Source: Yponomeuta sedellus (taxonomy: Eukaryota; Arthropoda; Insecta; Lepidoptera; Yponomeutidae). Taken from it: a stretch of 64,000 bases of DNA. This document shows positions 1 to 10,821 of the stretch, piece by piece. The stretch is taken from contig OW203724.1 of NCBI GenBank assembly GCA_934045075.1, forward strand, positions 7,489,473-7,553,472. Direction: 5' to 3'. The notes under the pieces are model-generated. The model searched no databases, was not told the DNA's origin, and saw only the letters and a list, made by a program, of their open reading frames with translations. How positions within the stretch are numbered: position 1 is the first letter of the stretch; each line of letters starts with the position of its first letter. A program made the translations under genes and the position numbers.

Positions 1-398
1 ACATTTTTTTTAGTTTTAAAACATGTACGTACCGAAAAAAACTTGAAACTTTTAAAAATGGAGGCCAATGGCGTCTTTCATCTCAACAAGAATGTCGATC
101 CATCAAAATATTTTTTTTATTTTTACGTTCAATGGTTACAACGAAGAAAGCAAAATTATTTGTTTAAAATTAAATAAGAATTATTGACCAAGTTATCTTT
201 TTACTGATATTCTGTTCACGTTTAGCCTGATGCTCAAACAAAATGGTCAATATCCTTTTTATAGATATTACATATTGTATGTACACCAGGAATTACATAA
301 CTTAACTGAAACAATACGATAGTGCAGTGCAATTGGCGGCCTTATTACTTTATTACTAAAAGTATTTTCTTTCAGACAACCATTGACTGAAAAAAGAA

Positions 399-650
399 GC
401 TAAATGATTATTCTATTTTTATTTTTAATGCACTAACCCGTGCTAAGGAACAAATTTAAAAACCTATTTAGAGGCTAAAAATTTCACCCATGCCGGGATT
501 CGAACCCGCAACCTCTGGCTATCCGTGCCAGCGCTCTACCAATTGAGCTCAATTGGTAGAGCGCTGGCACGGATAGCCAGAGGTTGCGGGTTCGAATCCC
601 GGCATGGGTGAAATTTTTAGCCTCTAAATAGGTTTTTAAAGCTAAATGAT
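399..650 (-). mobile_element. Palindromic tRNA-like retroposon, copy A, with 11-bp target duplication
   Basis: The insert is 409-639, flanked by AGCTAAATGAT at 398-408 and again at 640-650. Bases 455-547 and 548-640 are reverse complements with no spacer, meeting at GAGCTC (545-550). Each arm contains a full tRNA-like module with an A box (GCTCAATTGG) and the exact B box GGTTCGAATCC, followed by a T-run. The outer left end carries the 50-bp tail (TTAGTGCATTAAAAATAAAA, read on the minus strand). The right end stops at GGTTTTTAAA. The orientation is given so that the A-rich tail is 3'. Confidence 0.85.
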
Positions 651-1846
651 GCTTAGTCGGTCCAACCAGACAATATTAAACATAATATTTTTAAACTCAA
701 TACACATACATAAACGGTACATAAATATGAAATAAAGAAGAATAAACATACATAAACAAAATAAAAGTCATATACAAGGAGGAGATGAAGGAAAAATATA
801 CCTGCATCATTGTAGAAAGAGATTTTTAAAATAAATAACAAATTATGAAAGGAGACATAATGATTATACATTCTCCTCTTAAATATTCGCATGGGCGGTG
901 AAAATCTTACAGCCAGCTGTGATAGAAACGGCTTGGTGCCTTCAGCAATCGATTCTGAGCGGATCGGAAAGCCTGACTGTGAAATTAAAGCTCAAAGCGA
1001 GTTTTGAGATAGGTACAAAGGTGTGACTGGATTGAACAGCAATTTACCTGCGGAGTTCCTTCTAGTCATCCAATACGACATTTGGGGGGGGAGAGTGCGA
1101 AGACTCCATAACAATATAGTAAAGTGCAGGATATCCAGAGTTATGGTAATCACTCAGATATATAAATCACACACTTAAATAGACTTGAAAAATGGAAAAA
1201 TAGACTTAGACTTAGGACATTAAATTTGTACAAAACAAAGAACGGCGGCCTTTAGAGGGAATTTAATTTACTACCTATCCATGTATCATGTCATAAGTAA
1301 TGTAAATGGGTACGATTAGTCGATTATGTCTAGCATAATGTAACTTTACGTGGAAAACCATATTAATTAAAACCTGTTTTGAAAAAACAAATGTGGAGTT
1401 TCTTTCTTAGCTTCTTCTCAAAACGTTCTTGCTTCGTCTCCATATAAGCTATTAATAAGCTATTTGACGTTTATTTGTTATATTGTATTAATAGGCAACC
1501 ATGAGTTTTAAAACCGACTTAAGGTAATTTAACTAAAAAATGCATAATTTCTTTATCCTGTTTTTTTCAAACGGCCAGGATAATGACGTCACAGCTCAGT
1601 AGATATAGCAATCCGAGAACCCGAGAGTTGACGTTTGTTTGCTTAATGACCAGTGACGTCACTAATTCCTGTGCGAAGAGCGTTTTAGCGGCTTATTTAC
1701 AAATGAATGTTTATATGCTTTTATTTGGAAAAAAATACAAAACAGTTTTAAAAATTATCACTTTCTGAACACTTATATTATTATTACACTTTAAATAACT
1801 TCCATTTTTCGTTGGTGTTCAGAAACCTGTCAAATTGCCTAATGTG

Positions 1847-1911
1847 AAACTATAACTAATGAGGAACTTTCGTATCACCAACATACGAAAGTTCCTCATT
1901 AGTTATAGTTT
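1847..1911. repeat. Near-perfect hairpin, 29-bp arms, 7-nt loop
   Basis: Bases 1847-1875 are the reverse complement of 1883-1911, separated by CACCAAC. The arm sequence is not obviously shared with other elements in this window. Confidence 0.85.
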
Positions 1912-1962
1912 AATTTAACTAAACATTTTGTTTTCATAGTTAATACATTTTTTGACTTAGAC

Positions 1963-2122
1963 ATCTATACAGCCCATTAAAGACGCCAACTGTTGGGCAT
2001 AGATATCTAGGTAGTTAGCAATAAGCACCTGTATCTGCGTCGTGTTGGTAGACATGGCCACGTGCAACTCTTCCACCGCCGCCTGCCGCCGCTTCAGGCT
2101 CCTGATCACCGCACCATGGAAT
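1963..2122 (-). CDS. mei-9: XPF exon 5 (3' boundary uncertain)
   Basis: The acceptor GTGTTCCAG is followed by A-TTC-CAT, which restores Arg-Phe-His. The reading continues [19 protein letters not shown] and [19 protein letters not shown], matching the XPF region after the LWPRFH motif. The open frame ends at a TAA just after Asp-Val. A weak GTCTAAG donor at 1962-1961 is the likeliest exon end, with GTATAG at 1970-1969 as an alternative. The next exons are not visible in bases 1-1960 and are presumably outside the window. Confidence 0.8.
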
Positions 2123-5100
2123 CTGGAACACACTTTCAGATGAAGCACGCTCGCCCAGCTCCTTTCCCCTCCTCCCAGCTTTATCAACGACCCACTGCTG
2201 CAGCACGGCTTCTGTATCAGGCCCGACAGCGAACAATACGATAATGCAATAAGTAGTGAGAATGAGGTATAAACTCCCGGGATAAAGAAAAAGAAAATAC
2301 TGGCAGGTATTTGTTGAGCTAATAAAATAATAACAGTTACAATTCAAATCTTCGCAAAGTAATTTTTTATGATTGACATTTTATTTTAAAGAAGTCTATG
2401 AATAATTAATAATATTTTTAAGGTTTTAGATATTTTATGTGTGATTAGATTATTAAAATTTGTTCTTGTGTCATTTTACTGATTTAAATCTGTAATGCTC
2501 GTAGCCCCGGCTGCCTTCGTGATCTTAAACGATCACGAAGGTCAAGCAACACAGGGCGCGTTCAGTGCACGGATGGGTAAACCGTGTATGATTTTAACGC
2601 TAGTGACATTTTTCCGAGTGGTTCCGTGCTTCGCAAGGCACTTTAAGCACTTGGTGCCGGCTGCCGTCGATAGATGGCAGTCGTTAAGCCAAGTCCGAGG
2701 CCTTAGGGCGGCTTGAAAACTTCTGACAGTAAGACCAGCCACTAGTCTTGCAAGCCTCCACCAATCCGGACTTACCCCTTCCCCTCCCCTTCCTGAGGGA
2801 ACAGACCGGTGCCCCTCGGTGGGGACATAATGGATTAATGATGAAATCTATAACGTAATTTATGTTTTTTTTTCTTTTATGTTTACAAACAAAATATGGT
2901 AAAATAAATCTAGAATGCTTACCTAGGCCACAAAAACAATTCTGTAACAAAGAGCGCTTTCATCACCTTTTCTACTTGATGGTAGCCGAATGTGAATGAC
3001 ACTGGAGAGTGGGAGAAGGCCTTAATGAATCCTGTCTGAAATAAGGTTAGGAAGAAATTAATAACATAACTAATATCATAAATTAGTTAAGATTGCAACA
3101 ATTGATCAACCACAGATTATACATTACATTGCCTTGGGGATCGTCGTTAATTTACGAATTAAAATGCAGGAAAATCCTTTCAGTGACTCAGCCAAAAGCT
3201 TGGGATGCTTTTTAAAAACGTTTAATAAGTATATTTCGCAGGTCTGCTTTTAACTAATTGAGACAATGCGATCCGCGCTTTCTGGCTTAATCATAGAACA
3301 TCATTTTTCGATTTCATCGATTTTCTTTTACTGTTGAGTGTACTAATCAACCTTTGTATGTCCCCACTGCTGGGGCACGAGTCTCTTCCTGCATCACAGG
3401 ACGGTTAAGCCATACTCCACCACGGGGGCCAAGGCCGAATTGGTGGAGGATTGTAAAGACAGTGGCGGGCCTGTCAGAAGTTATCAAGCCACCCATAAGG
3501 CCTCTACAGCCGGCATCAACGGCTTAACGTGCCTTGCGAATCATGGAAGCGGTCATAAAAAAGCCACTAGCGGTAGTCGTGGGGAGGTTACCCATCCTGC
3601 ACCTGACCGCGCCTGTTGTTGCTTAACACAAGTGATTGATTCCAATCACTCCATTCGACTAGGCCACAAACGCTTCTCATTGTGTATAATTTAGATTATA
3701 ATTTTTGGTTAAATATTGGCAAGTGGAAAACCCTACCTTTATTAGGAAAATTAAATTAAAGAAAATTAACATTATGATGAAAAACATTGCTTACCTTATT
3801 CTTTTGCCTATATAGCCTCAAAGCAAAGGCTTCCTGGCAAGACTCTAGTATTGTATGAGCTCTCAGCACAATGATGCCAGTGATGTGAGTGACAGGCACT
3901 CGATTCTTCAACAGATCCACTACCAAGACCCGGGTGGTGACTAAGTGGACTCCACCCTCAAGGTAGGATTTTTCTCTAGAAAAAATGTCGGACTGGGTGA
4001 TTCATTAGGCAGAATGTGAAGAAATTAGAATCTTTATTATAAATATGGCCGCCTTATTGTGGTGCCTGCAAAGGCACTCTAAATATAAGTAATGGTGTAT
4101 TCTTACCATTTCTTTAACAATACAGTTATTTTATGTAATCAAATTGCTAAGAATAAAAACTTACATACAAACTGTAATCAATTAAAAATGGTCATTTAAC
4201 AGTCTGACAACTGCAACAACTTGAAAGGACATCAAATTATACAGTGACTGCATTGCTGATGTCTGAGTCATTTGTTATTATTATGTATTGATTGAAAATG
4301 GTTGAGGGTAGTATTGATTCTTCAAGTAAAATAAATCAGTTTGTTTCGAACCTACAATTGTGTTGTATCTTTTATTGGCGACTGCGGAAAATTATTGTTA
4401 ATTGTTGGAAAATGGCGTGTAATATGACGAATATTGTGTTCCCTGGACAATTTGACCCTAAGACTGATAAGTGGAGTGAATACAAGGAACGGTTATTATG
4501 TGCGTTTGACGCGTCGGGAATTACTGAGGGTGATGTCGACAGAGCGCGTTCATTGTTCCTTTCTCAATGTGGAAAAGAGACTTATTCACTAATAGTGTCA
4601 CTTTTGGTGCCGACTCGACCAACTAGTGTCGGTTTCAAGGAAATTCTAGCAGTTTTGGACAAGTTCTATGAACCTGAAGTGAACGAAATACTGCAAGCCG
4701 GGAAGTTTCGCGCTCGATCATCTCTGAAGATACCTACCGACGACTGTGGCTGTCTCCGCCACCTCTGCGGTCTACTGATGTAAAACTTGTGACATGGACT
4801 CGGGACCCTTTGAAGGTTATGGGTGTAACTGATGTGCTAGTGGTGCTCGGCAATAAAGAAGCACAGTGTGAACTCGTAGTGGTGTCTGGAATAGGCCCTA
4901 GTTTACTTGGAAGGAACTGGTTCCAGTCCCTAGGTTTGGAAGTCTCCGGCGTGTGCTGGACTGATGACAGAGTGAAAAATTTAGTGAGCTGTGAATTTCC
5001 AGACTTGTTTCAAGAGGAACTTGGCGAGTACAAAGGCCCGGACGTTACCTTACATGTACGAGCAGATGCAACGCCCCGTTTTCTGAAAGCGCGACCGGTG

Positions 5101-8100
5101 CCGTTTCCAATGAAGAAGCAGGTCGAGAAAGAGCTGACCCGAATGGTCGAGGCTGGAGTATTGACCCCGGTAAGGTATTCCAAGTGGGCCACGCCACTGA
5201 GAATCGTAAAAAGAGAAGACGGATCGCTACGTGTGTGCGGCGATTACCGATCCACGGTAAACCCAGCTATCGATGTGGATACCTATCCACTTCCTGCAGC
5301 AGTAGAAGCCTTCGTGGAGCTCAGCCGAGCAAGAGTCTTTAGCAAGCTGGATCTCAAGCTTGCGTACATGCAGCTGAAAGTCGACGAGGATACCGCAATG
5401 CTATTAACTTTAAATACGCCCCTGGGCCTGATGAGAATGAATCGTTTAGCCTTCGGTGTGAATGCGGCGCCTGGAATATTCCAGAGGGTGATGTCGTCGG
5501 CACTCGCAGGCATGGATGGCGTAGCCTGTCTACTGGATGACGTAGCTGTGTCTGGAAAAAAACATGGAAGAGCACAACCAGAGACTACGTGCTGTACTAC
5601 AGAAATTGAGCGATTTGGGCTTCCGGCTTAATGTCAAGAAATGCGTTTTCGCGTCGAACAGCATTAATTTCTTAGGACATATGATTGACGCTGAGGGACT
5701 TCACCCATCTCCATTGAAGGTCAAAGAGATCAAAGAGAAGCCAGCCCCGACGAACAAAGAATCTCTGCGAGCCTTTTTGGGCTTATATAACTTTTACGAG
5801 AAGTTCCTGCCGGACAAAGCTACGCTGCTGGAACCCTTGTATCGCCTTCTAGAAGCGAAAAGACCCTGGACATGGGGCGAGCAAGAACAGAGTGCGTTTG
5901 ATAAAGCGAAATCGTTGCTGTCATCTGATATGACTCTGGTCGGTTATGACTTGAATAAAGAATTAATGCTCATTTGCGATTCATCTAGTTACGGCTTGGG
6001 AGCAATAATTGCCCATGTGATGGATGACGGGTCAGAGAGACCTGTGATGATGGCATCAAGAACTTTACAGCCTCATGAGCGAAGATATGGCCAAATTGAC
6101 AAAGAAGCTCTCGCCATAATGTTCGGGCTTTCAAAGTTTCATCAGTTCTGGGCAGGCCGTAAATTCTGTATTGTAACCGACCACAAACCACTGATTGGAT
6201 TGTTTAACCCTGCGAAACCTATACCTGACCAAATTTCGCCAAGAATGCTGCGTTGGTCGCTGAAGCTCGGCTGCTATAATTATGAGATAAAGCATAGATC
6301 TGGCAAACTGATAGGCAACGCCGACGCTCTGAACAGATGGACTGCTCACGATACCTCTGTACGTGCAGTTGAAGCAGTGAGAGAGGTACTGTTGCTGGAA
6401 GAACAGCCAGATGGATGGAATCTTGATGCATCAAAAATAGCGGCAGAAACTAAAAAGGATCCATTACTGCAGAAAGTACAGTTTTATGTTCTTCACGGCT
6501 GGCCACGCTCTAACACTGACCCCTCTATGCAGCCATTTTGGACTCGCAGAGAGGCTCTTTCACACGATAAAGAATGCTTATTGTGGTGCAACAGAGTCAT
6601 CATACCGAAATCCCTTCAGGAAGAGGTACTGAAGCTATTACACGCTCCTCATGCCGGCATTGTCCAAACAAAGGCTTATGCTAGAGGATATGTATGGTGA
6701 GCCGGTATGGATCAGCAGATCGAGAGGATTGTGGCTGAGTGCGAAGCATGCCAGATGGTGAGAAACAGTCCGCCGAAGGACCCACAAGCTTGCATTGTTC
6801 CTGAAAAGCCCTGGAGTCGAGTTCATATAGACTTTGCAGGGCCGTTTCAAGGAAAAACCTTTTTAGTTCTGATTGACAGCTACAGCAAATGGTTTGAGGC
6901 AGAAATTGTGCCAACCATGAGTAGTGAAACTATTATTAATATACTCAGGAGAATGTTTCCTGCGCAAGGCTTGCCAGATACATTGGTGTCTGATAACGGT
7001 AGAGCATTCACTTCTATGGAATTCAATACATTTTTGAGGTTGAATGGAATTAAACATCTTTATTCACCACCTTACCATCCTGCGTCCAATGGACAAACTG
7101 AGCGGGCCATACAGACATTCAAGAATAAATTGAAAAAGATGTCCACCTCAGAGAAGCCTTGGAATGAAAAGCTTCCTAAAGCTCTTTACGCGCTGCGCAC
7201 CGTGCCCACTAGCTGTACCAACAAGAGCCCGGCTGAGATGCTAAACGGACGGCGCTATCGGACTGCCGTGTCGGCACTGCACCCGCACGCCGCGCCAAGC
7301 AGCGCCACGCAGCAACTAGAGGCGTCGGCGCAGCACCCGCCCGCCCGCAGCTTTACTGTGGACCAGCTAGTGCTCGCGCGCATGTACGGGCCCGGAGAGA
7401 GGTGGCAGCGGGCCGTGGTGGAGATGGTGGAGGGACTTAGCGCGTATATGGTGAGGACGGAAGATGGCGAGTTACACCGGCGTCACGCTGACCAGTTGTT
7501 GGCACGGGCTCTGAGCGCGCCCCGTAATAACGAGCCACCACCAGACAGAACTTATGATCGTCCTCCTAGGTCTGACTCCTCCTCGCCTGAATTACCTATT
7601 GTGATACCACCCCCTGATACGTGGCCTGATATTATTGGCATCCCAAATGCTGTGTAATTATTTGTCAATACTTATTATGTTGTCTGTAATATTAGGTTGC
7701 TAGAGATATAATTTTATTTTGGTTTGTGATTTCTAATTATGATCTATTTTGTAATTATTCCTTGAGCTATGATTTAATTTGTTTGTTCCTAAAGATTGTG
7801 ATGGAAAGGTATATTATGTATTGATTGAAAATTGTTGAGGGTAGTATTGATTCTTCAAGTAAAATAAATCAGTTTGTTTCGAACCTACAATTGTGTTGCA
7901 TCTTTTAGTTATAAATTTTGATGGATGGACAAACAACAAAGAGAGTAATCCAAAAAGAATTCCATTTCAGTTAAGGTGGAAACACTTAAAATTAACCTAT
8001 AGCACAATATAACGCTACATAATTATGGTACCTATTAGCAAAGGGGAAGACAAAAAGTACCCGGAACTGGCATGCATTGAATGTTGATGAAGCGAAGGTG

Positions 8101-8561
8101 ATCTCTCAGGATTGTGGCAAAGTCGCAGTCCCTGGTCTCTGCCTACCCCTCTGGGACACAGGTGTGAGTTAATGTACCTATGTATGTATAATTATGTTAC
8201 TGTTTATGTAGGTATATTATTCATACGAGTAGTATACCAATATTCATATTTGCTCCAATTTTCTTCAACAAACTTTCTTCCATAAGGTTGCCTGGAAGAA
8301 ATTCCTTTTAGCAAGAAGGCCACCAATTGCATTCTGTATCTTATGTGCAGAGTACCTGCATGTATTATAAAACATATAAAATACAGAGTATGTACAATAA
8401 AGAATATTCTTATCTTATGTAGGGAAGTATAGCACATACAATACATGGTATCTGTGCACTATGCTGGAAGGTGACACCCCTCCTGCTTCATCCTGCACCA
8501 TGCCACTTGCCCCAAAGCACAAAATTAAATATGGTTAGCACATTTGTAGCTGACGCATATC

Positions 8562-8592
<31 letters not shown>

Positions 8593-9891
8593 CTATATCT
8601 ATATCTCTCTATCTATCTATCTATCTATTCATTTGCAAGCATACACGGTACATTTTATATAAGTAAATTACAATAGTTAAGAGCATGCGTGATGCACCAG
8701 TATCTGGCATGCAACATTGTTTGCAGTTAATATTGCACTTGTTTTACCTATTGGTATTTAAGAGTCAATATCAACTTATTAAATTACAATTGTATATTAT
8801 TGAAATTAAACTATCAAATTCTTAAATTATTATGTTACATTTTTTTTTATTGATTCAAACATATCGTTAAAGTAAAAAAAAAAATATATTAATAAAAATA
8901 AAATAAATTAATAAAAATAGACAGAATAGAAAATTATGTACATCACAACAAAATATAAAAATAGTATCAATAGTGGGTACATTAAATTCAGATTATAATT
9001 TTAATTTTAAAAAATCTTCAATTTTATAAATGGAATTCTCTCATAAACTTATAAATAATTTCTTTTTGAATATCCCAAATTGCAGTTTGGATATAGATTC
9101 TGGTAGGGCATTATACTCGTACAGTTTGATTGACATGTAGTGGCAATTTTTCGCAAATGATGTTGTTTTATGAGGTAATCCGGCCAAACGATTTGGGTAT
9201 CTAGCAGAGAATGCGCAATCTTTTACTTGGAAGTCCTCAATATTTTTCTTTACGTATAAGCACACTTCAAATATATATAATTCAGTTTATTTACTTTGCA
9301 CACCATACCAAATGTTATGTCATTGAGCCAGGTACAGATATAGAGTTCATGTTATAATTTAGTAGTTGGTAATAATTTAAATGGTTAATTTTATTAATAC
9401 TACAGTGATATTTACCTCTCAGTCCCAATAGTAGGTAACGCTGAAAGTGAAAGTTTCTCCACAAAGTACTTCTCTTCGTGCTCGCCGCTATTCATGACGA
9501 GAACTAGGTTACCTGGATCCTTGTATACCCACAATAGGTTTGAAATAATGTTATTGTAGTTCAAGCCCCTAAAAATTGTTTCTTTCGTGAATAATATTTT
9601 AATTAAAACTTTCATAAGCTTACACAATATGATAACCACTCACTGCCAACAGGAGCGAAACCTAGTCGGACTCTTTAGACAAAAATCAAATACCTATTTC
9701 TAATCCGGATTTTTAATAATAACAATCTCCAAATTTCATGTACATATATTTTCAAGCATTAGCTGCATTCGAACATACTTAGCCATGATAAGGAGAGCGT
9801 CTTTTTCAAAAATATCACTAAATATCTGTTTTTCAAACTCCAGCATTGAAAACTTAGTTTCGGATTGATTTTCTTCATCGTTCCCTTCCAT
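1963..9891 (-). CDS. mei-9: DNA repair endonuclease XPF/ERCC4 (mei-9), N-terminal part; five exons, gene runs off the left edge
   Basis: XPF is the catalytic partner of ERCC1 in the nuclear structure-specific nuclease that makes the 5' incision in nucleotide excision repair. Minus-strand coding exons are 9891-9779, 9568-9416, 3975-3795, 3035-2923 and 2122 to about 1963. Phases agree at all four junctions (2, 2, 0, 2) and the sites are GT/AG. The joined reading matches the N-terminal helicase-like half of XPF in order: [70 protein letters not shown] and ELHVAMST. The start ATG at 9891 is the first in frame and lies 15 residues before the conserved LEFE block. The C-terminal ERKxxxD nuclease and HhH domains would lie left of base 1. 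Intron 2 (3976-9415) contains a Gypsy element. No frameshift or stop was seen in the five exons. The 3' limit of exon 5 is uncertain because the frame stops soon after 1963. Confidence 0.88.
2496..2830 (-). repeat. Interspersed repeat family R1, copy 1
   Basis: Read on the minus strand it starts near CCCCACCGAGGGGCACCGGT and includes GGCAGCCGGCACCAAG and GTGCCTTGCGAAGCACGG. The same words recur at 3350-3665, 25330-25570 and 33195-33415. A short hairpin (CCTTCGTGATC / GATCACGAAGG) lies at 2512-2540. It has no coding capacity and no clear target duplication. It lies in XPF intron 4. Confidence 0.7.
2923..3035 (-). CDS. mei-9: XPF exon 4
   Basis: The acceptor TTATTTCAG is followed by [24 protein letters not shown] and [10 protein letters not shown], then the donor GTAAGC in phase 2. 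This corresponds to the XPF stretch just before the RFH motif. Copies of one interspersed repeat sit on both sides in opposite orientation (2496-2830 and 3350-3665). Confidence 0.88.
3350..3665 (+). repeat. Interspersed repeat family R1, copy 2
   Basis: This plus-strand copy reads CCCCACTGCTGGGGCACGAG, CCACCACGGGGGCCAAG, GCCGGCATCAACGGCTTAAC and GTGCCTTGCGAATCATGG. It lies in XPF intron 3, in the opposite orientation to copy 1, so the pair brackets XPF exon 4. Confidence 0.7.
3795..3975 (-). CDS. mei-9: XPF exon 3
   Basis: The exon encodes 60 residues after completing a split Arg codon. The strongly conserved run reads [17 protein letters not shown], then [17 protein letters not shown] and LRLYRQKNK. 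It is bounded by a TTCTAG acceptor and a GTAAGC donor and ends in phase 0. A second AG two bases downstream would break the frame and is not used in this model. Confidence 0.9.
4279..4374 (+). repeat. 5' LTR of the Gypsy element
   Basis: It is 96 bp, beginning TATTATGTATTGATTG and ending GTATCTTTTA. It is followed at once by TTGGCGACTGCGG, the likely primer-binding site. The flanking duplication GTTAT is at 4274-4278. Confidence 0.88.
4412..4783 (+). pseudogene. Gypsy gag remnant
   Basis: The frame opens at [16 protein letters not shown] and runs into a gag-like helical region ([16 protein letters not shown], then [11 protein letters not shown]). The similarity stops near 4745, and the remaining codons to the stop at about 4783 are unrelated. 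The nucleocapsid zinc knuckle and the rest of gag are missing, so this is an internally deleted reading frame. It is assigned by position and pattern. Confidence 0.7.
4789..5560 (+). pseudogene. Gypsy protease C-terminal remnant and reverse transcriptase
   Basis: The frame begins inside the retropepsin: LLGRNWF is the conserved C-terminal protease motif, but the DTG active-site part is absent. The reverse transcriptase fingers and palm follow: [32 protein letters not shown], and [14 protein letters not shown]. The catalytic box reads LLDDV where most family members have YLDDI. The frame is lost in the A-run after VSGK at about 5552-5566, and RT continues in another frame. Confidence 0.85.
5564..6697 (+). 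pseudogene. Gypsy RT thumb, RNase H and integrase zinc-binding region
   Basis: This frame resumes the RT palm and thumb ([19 protein letters not shown]). The RNase H domain follows, with [25 protein letters not shown] and CIVTDHKPL supplying the expected Asp/Glu residues. It then reaches the histidine half of the integrase HHCC finger. A TGA at 6698-6700 replaces one codon of a conserved Trp-rich motif. The next frame (6707) is in the same register, so this is a point nonsense change rather than a gene boundary. Confidence 0.85.
6707..7657 (+). pseudogene. Gypsy integrase core and C-terminal region
   Basis: Separated from the previous frame only by the TGA, it carries the CEACQ half of the zinc finger. 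The DDE core follows: HIDFAG, VSDNG and NGQTERA provide the two Asp and the Glu. The C-terminal 120 residues are GC-rich, with Pro and Ala runs and a [16 protein letters not shown] GPY/F-type segment. The stop at 7655-7657 is about 150 bp before the 3' LTR. The core residues look intact, but the upstream breaks make the polyprotein non-functional. Confidence 0.88.
7812..7907 (+). repeat. 3' LTR of the Gypsy element
   Basis: It is 96 bp and nearly identical to 4279-4374; visible differences are one G/T after GATTGAAAAT and one T/C in GTGTTGYATC. It is followed by the 5-bp duplication GTTAT at 7908-7912. Confidence 0.88.
8040..8165 (-). repeat. Interspersed repeat family R2, copy 1
   Basis: Its minus strand shares TCCCAGAGGGGTAGGCAGAG, CACCTTCGCTTCATCAACAT and GGGTACTTTTTGTCTTCCCC with the plus strand at 61580-61745. 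This is probably a LINE or SINE fragment. It lies in XPF intron 2. Confidence 0.65.
8270..8425 (-). repeat. Probable LINE 3' end fragment
   Basis: CAATAAAGAATATTCTTATC at the end of this block resembles AGAATATTCTTTATTGTGCA at 29445-29470. Both blocks also carry AAGGCCACCAATTG-type sequence (compare AATTGGCGGCCTTATT). It fits the 3' end of a non-LTR family but has no coding content. Confidence 0.5.
8562..8632 (+). repeat. ATCT/TATC microsatellite
   Basis: Imperfect tandem ATCT repeats (TATCTATCTATCTATC with ATATCT variants) extend over about 70 bp within XPF intron 2. Confidence 0.85.
9005..9268 (-). pseudogene. Non-LTR retrotransposon ORF2 C-terminal fragment
   Basis: The minus frame includes [19 protein letters not shown], then [14 protein letters not shown] and [12 protein letters not shown]. 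This is the usual pattern of the C-terminal tail of jockey/CR1-type ORF2 (…LP..I..L.....FK..L). There is no upstream RT, so it is a short relic. It lies 150 bp from XPF exon 2, inside intron 2. Confidence 0.5.
9416..9568 (-). CDS. mei-9: XPF exon 2
   Basis: The acceptor TTTTTAG precedes G-GGC-TTG, which completes a Lys codon split from exon 1. The exon encodes 50 residues including the conserved [11 protein letters not shown] and EEKYFVEKL segments. It ends in AG followed by the donor GTAAAT. It lies close to exon 1 (210-bp intron) but 5.4 kb from exon 3. Confidence 0.88.
9779..9891 (-). CDS. mei-9: XPF exon 1 (start codon)
   Basis: The exon encodes residues 1-37 plus two bases of codon 38: an acidic Asn/Glu-rich lead, then the [12 protein letters not shown] block and DALLIMA. 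The donor GTATGT follows directly. In-frame upstream sequence contains no better start. Confidence 0.85.
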
Positions 9892-10074
9892 ATTGTCGCA
9901 GAATAACACTCAAAAGATATGAAAGAAAGATAGGTACTATGGATGGATTCCTTTATTCCTCTGTGCTGCGCACCACAATCAGGTTCTAATTTGTAATTTA
10001 ATGAATCTAATTTGTGATAAACCAAAACACACAAGGCCACAAGGCTAATGTCACTCACTAGAGTCACTAGGTCT

Positions 10075-10821
10075 CACAGAGCCAGTGTTGCCGCAACCGA
10101 AAATGTATTTCGGACGTTACCCAATCTGAAAAAGGACCGTTTTCAAGATTAGGGTACGGTTTTCAATGTACTGTATGTAGTAAAGAAATAAAGTAAAAAA
10201 ACAGGATACTAGGTAGGTATTTAAAGTTATTACCTTATTGCTCAAGTTGTTAGTGATAAGTTCATGACGCTCAACCGCCAACCACCAAACACAATAATAA
10301 TTAGTCAATTTATTTTATGTTATAGTTTATTACATAAAATTAGTATGTTCAAATCGTAAAAAACAAATCGTAAAATCACGAAAATGTTTGTTTTCATTTC
10401 ATTGATGATGTTCCGCTCTACGCAAATTATTTAGGTTGCAGTTCATAAAGTTCATTCAATTATTATTTCATGTTATCCATCTCATCCACTCTACTGAGTG
10501 TTATGTGAGCTATAGCTAGTTTTTTCCTAATTCGGAACGGACCATGCCATGAGTACGTAAGCGGCATGTCAAAAATATTGCTATCTTAGTTCCCCATAAC
10601 AAATGAATGTAGTGTTATCTCAGTTTTTGCTTAGCGCTGTCGTAAGGATGCGTTCAAAAAAACATAATCACTTAGTTGGATGTGTTCACTAATAAAATGT
10701 TGATTGGGATGCGTAGACTGGCGGCTTAGAAAAAGGGACGGTGGTAGCAATGGGACGGTCGTAACATAAAAAGGACGGAAAACCGTCCCTTTTAGGACGG
10801 TGTGGCAACGCTGCACAGAGC
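10075..10821. mobile_element. hAT-type non-autonomous transposon with 8-bp target duplication
   Basis: The element spans 10083-10813 (731 bp). Its left end is CAGTGTTGCCGCAACCG and the reverse complement of its right end is CAGCGTTGCCACACCG. CACAGAGC flanks it exactly on both sides (10075-10082, 10814-10821). An 8-bp duplication and CAGNGTTGCC termini are typical of hAT elements. No transposase frame is present. It sits about 190 bp upstream of the XPF start codon, in the XPF/nonA intergenic region. Confidence 0.88.

Larger units (their letters stand above)
1..1960. other. Left-edge non-coding stretch (probable XPF intron and repeats)
   Basis: No convincing exon was found. The stretch holds a palindromic tRNA-like insertion (409-639), a 29-bp-arm hairpin (1847-1911), and at about 300-395 a segment related to one at 29505-29580 (shared words GGCGGCCTTATT and CAGACAACC). 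Short open frames here (for example 653-892 minus and 1583-1768 plus) show no family features. Confidence 0.5.
4279..7907 (+). mobile_element. Defective Ty3/Gypsy LTR retrotransposon
   Basis: The element is 3,629 bp in XPF intron 2, on the opposite strand to the gene. Two 96-bp LTRs (4279-4374, 7812-7907) differ at about two positions, and GTTAT flanks both ends (4274-4278 and 7908-7912). The internal order is gag remnant, protease remnant, RT, RNase H, zinc-binding and integrase core, which is the Ty3/Gypsy order. Three breaks are visible: loss of the gag 3' part and the protease active site near 4745-4800, a frame change in an A-run at about 5552-5566, and an in-frame TGA at 6698-6700. The LTR ends are TATT..TTTA rather than TG..CA. 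The few LTR differences suggest fairly recent insertion, although the internal deletion makes it non-autonomous. Confidence 0.93.

Noticed and set aside
900..1120. Possible XPF exon on the minus strand (reading MSYWMTRRNSAG before GTAAAT)
   Set aside because: It does not match the expected XPF segment after exon 5 and looks like dispersed repeat text.
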